20,717 nt of DNA from a virus. A program made the position numbers and the translations under genes. The stretch covers positions 1 through 20,717 of IMG/VR virus record IMGVR_UViG_3300020056_000205, one strand, 5' to 3'. Under the pieces are notes generated by a model, which worked only from the letters and a program-made list of their open reading frames with translations, did no database searches and was not told the DNA's origin. Shown here one piece after another: positions 13,282 through 19,638 of the stretch. Numbering within the stretch: position 1 is the first letter of the stretch; every line of letters starts with the position of its first letter.

Positions 13282-13737
13282 ATGAAACAAGAAAATAGAG
13301 ATAACGTTTTTGAACAACTAAAAATTGACGAAGGTGTTGTATACGAAATATACAAAGACCATCTCGGCTATCCTACATTTGGTGTAGGTCATTTAGTATT
13401 AGATTCAGACCCAGAGTTTGGTGCTGATGTCGGTACACCAGTTGACGAAGACAGAGTCAAAGATTGTTTTGATAAGGATTTAGAAATCGCTATCAGTGAG
13501 TGTCATGCTCTTTATACTGAAGAATCATTTAATGATTTTCCTGGCGAAGTTCAAGAGATTCTTGTTAATATGATGTTTAATATGGGACGTACTCGTTTAA
13601 GTAAGTTCAAAAAATTCAATGCTGCATTACACGAAGGTGACTGGGCAGAAGCCGCAGTTGAAGGACGTGATAGTAGATGGCATAAACAAGTGACCAACAG
13701 AGCGGAGCGCTTGATGGTCAGGATGGAACAAGTTTAA
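13282..13737 (+). CDS. e: T4-type lysozyme (GH24 endolysin)
   Basis: This enzyme cuts the beta-1,4 bond between N-acetylmuramic acid and N-acetylglucosamine in peptidoglycan, opening the cell at lysis. The catalytic triad of the T4 enzyme is present with a shift of six residues: E17 (L-K-I-D-E-G), D26 (Y-K-D-H-L-G-Y) and T32 (P-T-F-G-V-G-H). Later motifs also align with T4: V-N-M-M-F-N-M-G, W-A-E-A-A-V and S-R-W...Q-V-T-N-R-A-E-R. At 151 residues it is slightly shorter than T4 lysozyme (164). It has no signal peptide, so it needs a holin. AGGAA precedes the ATG. The likely spanin pair lies about 1.4 kb downstream. Confidence 0.93.
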   Translation: MKQENRDNVFEQLKIDEGVVYEIYKDHLGYPTFGVGHLVLDSDPEFGADVGTPVDEDRVKDCFDKDLEIAISECHALYTEESFNDFPGEVQEILVNMMFNMGRTRLSKFKKFNAALHEGDWAEAAVEGRDSRWHKQVTNRAERLMVRMEQV

Positions 13738-13743
13738 TAAATA
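13736..13743 (+). promoter_or_regulatory. Possible late promoter motif (AATAAATA)
   Basis: AATAAATA overlaps the lysozyme stop codon, 29 bases before the ATG at 13773. The gap has no strong SD-like run apart from the leader, so this is a candidate start for the next transcript. Confidence 0.4.
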
Positions 13744-13772
13744 AACCAAACAATACTTTATACGGAACTAAA

Positions 13773-14552
13773 ATGGCAATAGAAAAAATTATCCAAGCTG
13801 CTATTGATAATAATCCTTTAAAGCTTAAAGAAGCTTTTGAAGACGAAATGAATGGTCGTTTACGAAGTGCTTTACAAGAAGCAGTTAGTAATATGAATGA
13901 AGATGATAGGTTTGGTGACACTGATAAAGTTACAATTGAATATAAAGGTAATGATGAGCGGCGCAAAGAAGAAGCAGAAAGATATGGAATTAAAATTGGC
14001 GCGCCAAGACAGAGAGATGGAAAATCTATCGTAACTGGTGACCATGATAAAGTTGCTAAATATTTAGCAAAACATTACGGTTCCGAAGAAAAAGCCAAAG
14101 AAAAACATCCAAGAGTTTTCAAGTCTGATGATGACAGTGGCGACAGCGAATTTAAACCAGTAGCTATTCAAGTAGGTGGCTCAGGAAATCTTCAAAAGAT
14201 ATTTGACGCTATGAACGAACAAGGTGAAGTAGGTTTAGATGAAATGTTAGGATTTGAGGGCGGAGGTGATGCCGATGTCCGTGGGGAAACTGTTTTTTAT
14301 CCAGACTCAGAAGTAGATGAAAATGGTTTAAAAGAAATTATAAAGAAATGTGATTACCGAACTAAACTATCAAATTACACTGCAAAGCGTATAGCTGCAC
14401 ATATAAACAACGGTGGTAAAGTTAATAGCTGGGAGCCTAGCGAAGACGATACACAAAACATCGGCTATGATGCAATATATTACAATGGCTTGCTTGAAAA
14501 TGTAATTAAGCCTAGTGGTTCAGGTTTAACATATAGAGCCAAATTAAGTTAA
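13773..14552 (+). CDS. Protein with gp67-like prohead-core N-terminal module
   Basis: Residues 1-40 (M-A-I-E-K-I-I-Q-A-A-I-D-N-N-P-L-K-L-K-E...A-F-E-D-E-M-N-G-R) are nearly the same as the start of the next gene's product and resemble the T4 prohead core protein gp67 (I-E-A-I-K-S-N-D-L...F-A-E-A-M-A-A-R). After this the 259-residue protein differs. It has a small domain with I-V-T-G-D-H-D-K-V-A-K-Y-L-A-K-H-Y-G (86-103), an acidic linker, a glycine-rich segment (V-G-G-S-G-N-L-Q-K-I-F) and a C-terminal domain of unknown type. The shared module suggests both proteins enter the same assembly, most likely the prohead core. The rest has no assigned role. Confidence 0.7.
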   Translation: MAIEKIIQAAIDNNPLKLKEAFEDEMNGRLRSALQEAVSNMNEDDRFGDTDKVTIEYKGNDERRKEEAERYGIKIGAPRQRDGKSIVTGDHDKVAKYLAKHYGSEEKAKEKHPRVFKSDDDSGDSEFKPVAIQVGGSGNLQKIFDAMNEQGEVGLDEMLGFEGGGDADVRGETVFYPDSEVDENGLKEIIKKCDYRTKLSNYTAKRIAAHINNGGKVNSWEPSEDDTQNIGYDAIYYNGLLENVIKPSGSGLTYRAKLS

Positions 14553-14569
14553 AAAAAGGAGAAATAGAG

Positions 14570-14944
14570 ATGTCTATTGAAAAAATTATAGCTGAAGCAA
14601 TTGAGAACAATCCGCTTAAGCTAAAAGAAGCATTCGAAGATGAAATGAATGTGCGTATTCGTGCTGCTCTTGAAGAAAAGTACAAAGAAATGACTTCTGA
14701 AGAAGAGGAAGTTGTTGCTGAGGAAACTGAAGAGCTCGTTGAAGAAGACGAAGATGAATCTGATGAAGAAGAATCTGACGATGACGACGAAGAAGAGGAT
14801 TTCGACGAAGCCGCTTGTGTCAAAGAAATGAAAAAGAGACACGCTGATGGCGAGAAAAAAGGCGATATCATCAAAGCTGTAAAAGAAAAGTACGGCTGTT
14901 CTGAAGCTAAGTGCAACGAATTATACGCTTCTAACTGCGGTTAA
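14570..14944 (+). CDS. gp67-like prohead core protein candidate with Cys-containing C-terminus
   Basis: This 124-residue protein has the gp67 plan: an amphipathic N-terminus (M-S-I-E-K-I-I-A-E-A-I-E-N-N-P-L-K-L), F-E-D-E-M-N-V-R-I-R-A-A-L-E-E-K, then a very acidic run (residues 44-80, mostly Glu and Asp). T4 gp67 is an 80-residue scaffold-core protein with the same order and an acidic tail. Here an additional C-terminal module follows with four cysteines (C83, C110, C115, C123; Y-G-C-S-E-A-K-C-N-E-L-Y). That module seems to occur in other marine phage proteins from memory. A strong AAAGGAG precedes the ATG. In T4, gp67 is encoded next to gp21 and gp22, but here it lies after lysozyme, so the assignment rests on sequence style. 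Confidence 0.6.
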   Translation: MSIEKIIAEAIENNPLKLKEAFEDEMNVRIRAALEEKYKEMTSEEEEVVAEETEELVEEDEDESDEEESDDDDEEEDFDEAACVKEMKKRHADGEKKGDIIKAVKEKYGCSEAKCNELYASNCG

Positions 14945-14953
14945 TACCGCACC

Positions 14954-15169
14954 ATGTGGTCATGGATAAAAGCTTGGTGGTTTGGTAAGTCTTATACTAT
15001 TACAGTATCTTATGACACCAAGTTTGGAAATGTTGATGATAAGAAATATCTGGGTGTGCGGAAGATTAAAAAATCTACTTGGAAAGAGCTTATCTTTGTA
15101 ACTGCGGACAAAAAGCTGGTCTCCGTACGGTCAGCTAGTGGTCTGTTCTATAGAATTGAGGAAGAATAA
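14954..15169 (+). CDS. Small Trp-rich protein, 71 aa
   Basis: This protein is unrecognised. It begins M-W-S-W-I-K-A-W-W-F-G-K-S-Y-T-I-T-V, an aromatic amphipathic start that could lie on a membrane surface but is not a full span. A beta-rich domain follows (V-R-K-I-K-K-S-T-W-K-E-L-I-F-V-T-A-D-K-K-L-V-S-V). It sits nine bases after the previous stop, and the next gene starts directly after its stop, so it is coupled to the spanin-like pair. It has no convincing SD; the upstream bases ACCGCACC do not fit one. Confidence 0.6.
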   Translation: MWSWIKAWWFGKSYTITVSYDTKFGNVDDKKYLGVRKIKKSTWKELIFVTADKKLVSVRSASGLFYRIEEE

Positions 15170-15553
15170 ATGTATCAAATATTAATAGGAATTATTTTAA
15201 TCCTTGGTGGTGCATCTTATTACTTATTCGACCAAAACCAAACTCTAATAGGAAATAACGCAAAGTTAGAGCTTGCTGTTGAAGAACAAAAGCAAGCTAT
15301 TGAAGCTATTAGAGAGTCATACGAAAAACAAGGTGAAGCACTCAATAATATGAGTCGTGCTAATGCTGCTATTGAAGCAGAAAAAGAACGTTACCTTGAA
15401 ATTTTTAAAAGACATAATCTTAACTTACTAGCAATTAAAAAACCTGGTCTGATTGAGAGTCGTATCAATAATGGTACAAAAGAAGTATTTGAGGGATTAG
15501 AAAATGATAGCAAGAACATTACTGTTAGCGCTACTGACGACAACAATAATTAG
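15170..15553 (+). CDS. Candidate inner-membrane spanin (Rz-like)
   Basis: This 127-residue protein has one N-terminal membrane segment (residues 2-20, Y-Q-I-L-I-G-I-I-L-I-L-G-G-A-S-Y-Y-L-F). A long helical, charged region follows (L-E-L-A-V-E-E-Q-K-Q-A-I-E-A-I-R), with a likely coiled coil to about residue 85, then K-K-P-G-L-I-E-S-R-I-N-N. This N-in, periplasmic coiled-coil plan is that of i-spanins. The 3' end overlaps the start of a lipoprotein gene in another frame by 50 bases, which is the classic Rz/Rz1 layout. Spanins join inner and outer membranes and fuse them in the last step of lysis of Gram-negative hosts. Sequence identity to known Rz is not claimed; topology and gene overlap are the basis. 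Confidence 0.7.
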   Translation: MYQILIGIILILGGASYYLFDQNQTLIGNNAKLELAVEEQKQAIEAIRESYEKQGEALNNMSRANAAIEAEKERYLEIFKRHNLNLLAIKKPGLIESRINNGTKEVFEGLENDSKNITVSATDDNNN

Positions 15554-16037
15554 TGGTTGTTCTTTACTACCACAAAAGAAAATTGAAATAGTCAGTAAAC
15601 CTGTCCCTATTAATATAATCCAACCAGAATTACCAAGACCAATTAATTTAGCTGATGTTCAGATGAGTGTTGTATCTGAAGCAGTTATTGTTAATCCTTG
15701 TAAACGTTCTATTCCGTTTGACCCACCTCAGTACGATGATAAAGGTGCTGAAAAACTCAAACGTCCTAAAGCGTGTGATTTAGAGGATAGAGAGAATCCA
15801 ACATGGCCAGTCGGCTATACATATCTCGATAGATTCCTCGATGAAAATAAAATTGCACAAGGTGGTGACATAGTTTTCGTAGCAACTACGATAAAAGACT
15901 ATGAAATAATGACAGCAAATTTCCAAGAGCTTCGTAGGTATATCAGAGAGCTCGGAGAAGTCATTGTTTATTATCGTAAGGTAACCACCAATGACAAAGA
16001 AGAAAAGGCAGCTGAGTCAAAACCAGTTGACCAGTAG
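15504..16037 (+). CDS. Candidate outer-membrane spanin lipoprotein (Rz1-like), large
   Basis: The N-terminus M-I-A-R-T-L-L-L-A-L-L-T-T-T-I-I-S-G-C-S is a lipoprotein signal with the lipidated Cys at residue 19. A proline-containing stretch follows (V-P-I-N-I-I-Q-P-E-L-P-R-P-I-N-L), then a cysteine-bearing region, the motif N-P-T-W-P-V-G-Y-T-Y-L-D-R-F, and a helical end (E-L-R-R-Y-I-R-E-L-G-E-V-I-V-Y-Y). The gene starts inside the i-spanin candidate with GAGGGA seven bases upstream. At 177 residues it is much longer than typical Rz1 proteins (about 60), so it may be a spanin with an added domain. I recall this C-terminal family from cyanophages and pelagiphages as an unknown protein. Confidence 0.65.
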   Translation: MIARTLLLALLTTTIISGCSLLPQKKIEIVSKPVPINIIQPELPRPINLADVQMSVVSEAVIVNPCKRSIPFDPPQYDDKGAEKLKRPKACDLEDRENPTWPVGYTYLDRFLDENKIAQGGDIVFVATTIKDYEIMTANFQELRRYIRELGEVIVYYRKVTTNDKEEKAAESKPVDQ

Positions 16038-16100
16038 ACCACTTAGTCACCTTTCATCAGAAAATAAATCTTAATTAATATCATTCTAATAAGATTAACT

Positions 16101-16108
16101 TATAAATA
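16101..16108 (+). promoter_or_regulatory. T4-type late promoter motif next to an early promoter
   Basis: TATAAATA lies in the gap after the o-spanin candidate, five bases before the -35 box of a perfect sigma70 promoter. It could give late expression of the same gene. Confidence 0.4.
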
Positions 16109-16112
16109 ATAG

Positions 16113-16141
16113 TTGACAAAACTATGAAGCTGTGATATAAT
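16113..16141 (+). promoter_or_regulatory. Consensus sigma70 (early) promoter, first of two
   Basis: TTGACA (16113-16118) is 17 bases from TATAAT (16136-16141), with an extended -10 TG at 16133-16134. Transcription should start near 16148, leaving a leader of about 14 bases with the SD AGGAG (16152-16156) before the GTG at 16162. The surroundings match the second promoter at 16693. Confidence 0.88.
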
Positions 16142-16161
16142 AACCCATATTAGGAGACAGC

Positions 16162-16689
16162 GTGTCAGACGAACTCAATCATGTCAAAACCGACATTGCG
16201 CTAATTAAAAACGACATCAAACAAATCGAAAGATTTTTTGATAAAGTTGACGAAGCTATGGACCAAATGGTCAACATTAGTCAAGATATTGCAGTGCAAC
16301 AAAACGTGTTAGAGACATTTGAGAGCAAGTTAAATACAGTTGAAAACAAAATAGATACACAAGCGCGCATTAATGTTGAATCGCGATTTGCTTTTAAAGA
16401 AGAGCTTGACGAGCACAAATATAGATTTAAAGAAGCTATGACAGATGGAATGAATCAAGCACAATCTGCTCACCAAGAATATAACTTAAAACAAAGAGAA
16501 TGGATGGAAGAGCGCTCAGAACGAACACTTACAGCTATTAATACATTGACAAAAGAATTAAATATTAAAATTGATGAACAAGATAGACGTATCCGTAATT
16601 TAGAAAATTTAAAATGGTGGTTACTTGGTGCAGTAGCTGTAGTCACTGCTGGTGCCAATATGTTTATAGATATGATGACTGGTAAATAA
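16162..16689 (+). CDS. Tail-anchored coiled-coil membrane protein, early gene
   Basis: This 175-residue protein starts at GTG, fixed by AGGAG five bases upstream. It is almost entirely helical and charged, with heptad-like patterns (I-K-N-D-I-K-Q-I-E-R-F-F-D-K-V and L-N-T-V-E-N-K-I). It ends in one hydrophobic segment (about residues 151-170, W-W-L-L-G-A-V-A-V-V-T-A-G-A-N-M-F). The layout recalls XhlA-like haemolysin/holin accessory proteins and other tail-anchored phage proteins. Its promoter is a strong host-type one, so it is probably made early. That argues against a simple lysis role and for a membrane-linked early function, perhaps anchoring or exclusion. No family is firmly recognised. 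Confidence 0.7.
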   Translation: MSDELNHVKTDIALIKNDIKQIERFFDKVDEAMDQMVNISQDIAVQQNVLETFESKLNTVENKIDTQARINVESRFAFKEELDEHKYRFKEAMTDGMNQAQSAHQEYNLKQREWMEERSERTLTAINTLTKELNIKIDEQDRRIRNLENLKWWLLGAVAVVTAGANMFIDMMTGK

Positions 16690-16692
16690 TGG

Positions 16693-16721
16693 TTGACAAA
16701 TGCCACCAAACGTGTTATAAT
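16693..16721 (+). promoter_or_regulatory. Consensus sigma70 (early) promoter, second of two
   Basis: TTGACA (16693-16698), 17 bases, TATAAT (16716-16721), with an extended -10 TG at 16713-16714. The -35 box begins three bases after the end of the tail-anchored protein gene. The expected start near 16728 leaves a leader of about 31 bases before the primase ATG. Confidence 0.88.
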
Positions 16722-16758
16722 AACACAAATTAATTAAACAGACTTAAACACTTATATT

Positions 16759-17778
16759 ATGATTGATTTCGTTGACGTACAATACGCACAATCTCTTGCA
16801 GGTCGCATGGAGAGATTTAAAGTAACGCGTACAAATCCTTATAGAATTAACTTCCGTTGCCCATTGTGTGGTGACAGTCAAAAGTCTCGTACAAAAGCAA
16901 GGGGTTGGCTGCTTGAGAAAGACAACAACTTTCACTACTATTGTCACAACTGTGGTGCAAGTCATTCCTTTTCCTACTTTCTCAAGTTAGTCGACCCTCT
17001 TGCATTCAAAGACTATACCTCAGAAAAATTTATAAACAAAACAAGACCAAAAGATAAATTAACAGTTCTTGAGAAGACAAAATTTGAAGCCCCAAAATTT
17101 GACAATAAGGCAGCGATAAAAAGTATAAAAAAAGTATCTCAACTGGACTATAACCATTTTGCCAAAATATATATACAAAAGAGGGTAATTCCTTCAGAGC
17201 AACATTATCGCATATATTACACCCCAAAATTTAAAACTTGGGTTAATACTATTATACCGGATAAATTTGCTAATACTGATAGAGATGAACCTCGTTTGGT
17301 AATTCCATTCTTCGATAAAGACAAGAAGATGTTTGGAGTATCGGCTAGATGTTTTAAACCTGACTCTAGCTTAAGATACATTACAATTATGTTTGAGGAT
17401 AAACCGAAGATATTCGGCCTCGATGTTGTCGACTTTAACCAACAATATTTTGTGGTTGAAGGTGCAATAGATTGTATGTTTTTAAAAAATGCAGTTGCTA
17501 TGGCAGGTGCTGATGGAAATACTGAAGCTTTAAATAATGTAGATAAAAACGCAGTATTCGTTTTTGACGCAGAACCTCGCAATAAAGAGATTCACAAAAG
17601 AATGGAAAAAATCATTGACAAAGGCTATTCAATCTGTATTTGGCCAAATGATTTACCAGGAAAAGACATTAATGAAATGGTCCTTAATGGCCATAAGAAT
17701 ATTGAAGAAACAATTAGAAATAACGTTTATAAGGGACTCGAAGCAAAGATGAAATTTAATTTTTGGAAAAAATCATAA
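16759..17778 (+). CDS. 61: T4 gp61-type DNA primase
   Basis: This 339-residue primase makes RNA primers for lagging-strand synthesis together with the replicative helicase (gp41 in T4). The N-terminal zinc-binding domain has C34-P-L-C37-G-D-S and C62-H-N-C65-G, with the T4-like K-A-R-G-W between them. The catalytic Toprim-like core shows P-R-L-V-I-P-F, V-V-E-G-A-I-D with E234, and F-V-F-D-A-E-P-R-N with D270 and E272. Length and order match T4 gp61 (342 residues). The ATG has no recognisable SD; alignment of the first residues with T4 gp61 still supports it. It is driven by the promoter at 16693, and its stop overlaps an 18-codon ORF that leads into nrdA. Confidence 0.93.
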   Translation: MIDFVDVQYAQSLAGRMERFKVTRTNPYRINFRCPLCGDSQKSRTKARGWLLEKDNNFHYYCHNCGASHSFSYFLKLVDPLAFKDYTSEKFINKTRPKDKLTVLEKTKFEAPKFDNKAAIKSIKKVSQLDYNHFAKIYIQKRVIPSEQHYRIYYTPKFKTWVNTIIPDKFANTDRDEPRLVIPFFDKDKKMFGVSARCFKPDSSLRYITIMFEDKPKIFGLDVVDFNQQYFVVEGAIDCMFLKNAVAMAGADGNTEALNNVDKNAVFVFDAEPRNKEIHKRMEKIIDKGYSICIWPNDLPGKDINEMVLNGHKNIEETIRNNVYKGLEAKMKFNFWKKS

Positions 17779-17834
17779 TGGCATCACTTCTCTTATCCAC
17801 CTTTTCATTCTTCCACCATAAAAGAAATAACTAG
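17778..17834 (+). CDS. Possible 18-codon leader ORF between primase and nrdA
   Basis: An ATG overlapping the primase stop opens an 18-codon frame (M-A-S-L-L-L-S-T-F-S-F-F-H-H-K-R-N-N). Its TAG (17832-17834) overlaps the nrdA Shine-Dalgarno (TAGGAG). It could be a coupling or leader peptide that carries ribosomes across the 65-base gap. It may equally be chance, as nothing shows that it is translated. Confidence 0.3.
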   Translation: MASLLLSTFSFFHHKRNN

Positions 17835-17843
17835 GAGAGTAGT

Positions 17844-19634
17844 ATGCAATATTGCGGCATAGAAATCGACAATAAACGGAATAAAATTTTATCAGAACAA
17901 TCACTCAAATTATTACAAGACTACTATTGTAGAGAAGACGAAAAGTCACCTCAACAAGCTTTTGCTCGAGCTGCAGCATGTTTTAGTAATGGTAACAACA
18001 AATTAGCACAACGAATATATGATTATGTTTCACAAGGCTGGTTTATGTATAGTTCTCCAGTATTGTCGAATGCTATCCTTAAAGGTGAAGAAGTTAAAGC
18101 ACTACCAATTTCTTGTTTCCTAAGCTATGTGCCAGATACACTTGATGGTTTAATTGACCATACAAATGAGTTAAGATGGCTATCAGTAAAAGGTGGCGGA
18201 GTTGGTGGGCATTGGTCAGACATCAGAGCAGTATCTAAGAAAGCTCCTGGTCCTATGCCATTCCTACACACAGTCGACGCAGACATGGTTGCATATCGAC
18301 AAGGGCGAACAAGAAAAGGTTCTTATGCAGCTTATATGGATGTTGACCATCCAGACATTATTGAATTTATTAACATGAGGATTCCTACTGGTGATGTTAA
18401 CCGTAAAAATCTGAACCTACATCACGCGGTCAATATAACAGATGACTTTATGAAAGCCGTTGAAGCTGGTACAGACTGGAACCTTCTAGACCCTAATGAT
18501 AAGACTATCAGAGAAACCATTAAGGCTCGTAAGTTATGGGAACTTATTTTAGAAACAAGATATCGTACAGGTGAGCCTTACTTAAATTTCATTGATACAG
18601 CAAACCGTGCATTACCTGACGCACAAAAAGCAATGGGCATGACCATTAAGGGGTCTAATCTATGCAATGAAATCCACCTTGTCACCGATGAAAAACGCAC
18701 AGCAGTTTGTTGTTTATCATCTGTCAATTTAGAAATGTATGACGAATGGAAAGATACAAATATGGTAAAAGACCTTATTGTATTTTTAGATAATGTATTA
18801 CAATTCTTTATTGATAATGCTGGTGATGAGATTAGTAAAGCTCGTTATAGTGCTGAACAAGAAAGGTCACTCGGTTTAGGAGCTATGGGATTACACTCAT
18901 ATTTTCAAAAGCATTTAGTACCTTTTGATAGTGATGAAGCTATAGCAATTAACGAAATCATATTTAAAGACATTAAAACAAAAGCACTTGAAGCAACTAT
19001 GACTATGGGTAAACAACGAGGTGAAGCACCAGATATGGTAGGCACCGGCCGTCGTAATGCTCACATGTTAGCGATCGCTCCAAACGCAAATAGTTCTATG
19101 ATTGTAAACACTTCACCAAGCATCGAGCCTTGGAAAGCTAATGCATTTACTTCAAGAACAAGGGTGGGAAGTCACCTAAATAAAAATCCATATCTCGAGA
19201 GAGAATTGGAAGCAATTAATAAAAATACCGAAGAAGTTTGGTCGTCAGTTATTACAAATGGCGGCAGTGTACAACATTTGGATTTTTTAAGTAATCGTGT
19301 TAAGGAAGTATTCTTAACAGCAATTGAATTAAATCAGTTGGCTCTTATCAGACTAGCAGGAGACAGACAGAAGTACCTATGCCAAGGACAATCTCTAAAC
19401 ATATTCTTCCCTGCAGGAGCAGATAAAGCAACTCTTCATAAAGTTCACTATGAAGCTTGGAAACAAGGAACAAAAGGACTATATTATTTAAGAACAGAAA
19501 CATCTAATAGAGCAGAGAATGTATCACAGAAAGTTGAAAGAGAAAAGTTAGATGATATTATTAACCCAGACGCAGTAAATTTTTCAAACGGACAAGAGGA
19601 AAATCAAGATGAGTGTGTCGCCTGTCAAGGATAA
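17844..19634 (+). CDS. nrdA: Class I ribonucleotide reductase, large (alpha) subunit, without ATP cone
   Basis: The catalytic subunit reduces ribonucleoside diphosphates to deoxyribonucleotides. The active-site set is complete: C91 (P-I-S-C, E. coli C225), N272-L-C274-N-E276 (E. coli N437/C439/E441), C289 (A-V-C-C-L-S, E. coli C462) and the radical-relay tyrosines in G-L-Y-Y-L-R-T-E. The C-terminal C591-V-A-C594 tail should relay electrons from glutaredoxin. With 596 residues it is much shorter than E. coli NrdA (761), chiefly at the N-terminus. The ATP cone that lets dATP inhibit the enzyme is missing. AGGAG precedes the ATG. The downstream glutaredoxin-NrdB gene provides both reductant and radical. 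Confidence 0.96.
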   Translation: MQYCGIEIDNKRNKILSEQSLKLLQDYYCREDEKSPQQAFARAAACFSNGNNKLAQRIYDYVSQGWFMYSSPVLSNAILKGEEVKALPISCFLSYVPDTLDGLIDHTNELRWLSVKGGGVGGHWSDIRAVSKKAPGPMPFLHTVDADMVAYRQGRTRKGSYAAYMDVDHPDIIEFINMRIPTGDVNRKNLNLHHAVNITDDFMKAVEAGTDWNLLDPNDKTIRETIKARKLWELILETRYRTGEPYLNFIDTANRALPDAQKAMGMTIKGSNLCNEIHLVTDEKRTAVCCLSSVNLEMYDEWKDTNMVKDLIVFLDNVLQFFIDNAGDEISKARYSAEQERSLGLGAMGLHSYFQKHLVPFDSDEAIAINEIIFKDIKTKALEATMTMGKQRGEAPDMVGTGRRNAHMLAIAPNANSSMIVNTSPSIEPWKANAFTSRTRVGSHLNKNPYLERELEAINKNTEEVWSSVITNGGSVQHLDFLSNRVKEVFLTAIELNQLALIRLAGDRQKYLCQGQSLNIFFPAGADKATLHKVHYEAWKQGTKGLYYLRTETSNRAENVSQKVEREKLDDIINPDAVNFSNGQEENQDECVACQG

Positions 19635-19638
19635 AAAG

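Noticed and set aside
14512-14916. Minus-strand serine-rich frame opposite the gp67-like gene
   Set aside because: Its long Ser run is the reverse complement of the Glu/Asp codons. The + strand gene has a strong SD and a recognisable family.
16038-16112. Terminator between the spanin-like genes and the early promoter
   Set aside because: I looked for a GC-rich stem followed by T residues and found none. The gap is AT-rich, with only the TATAAATA motif and the promoter.
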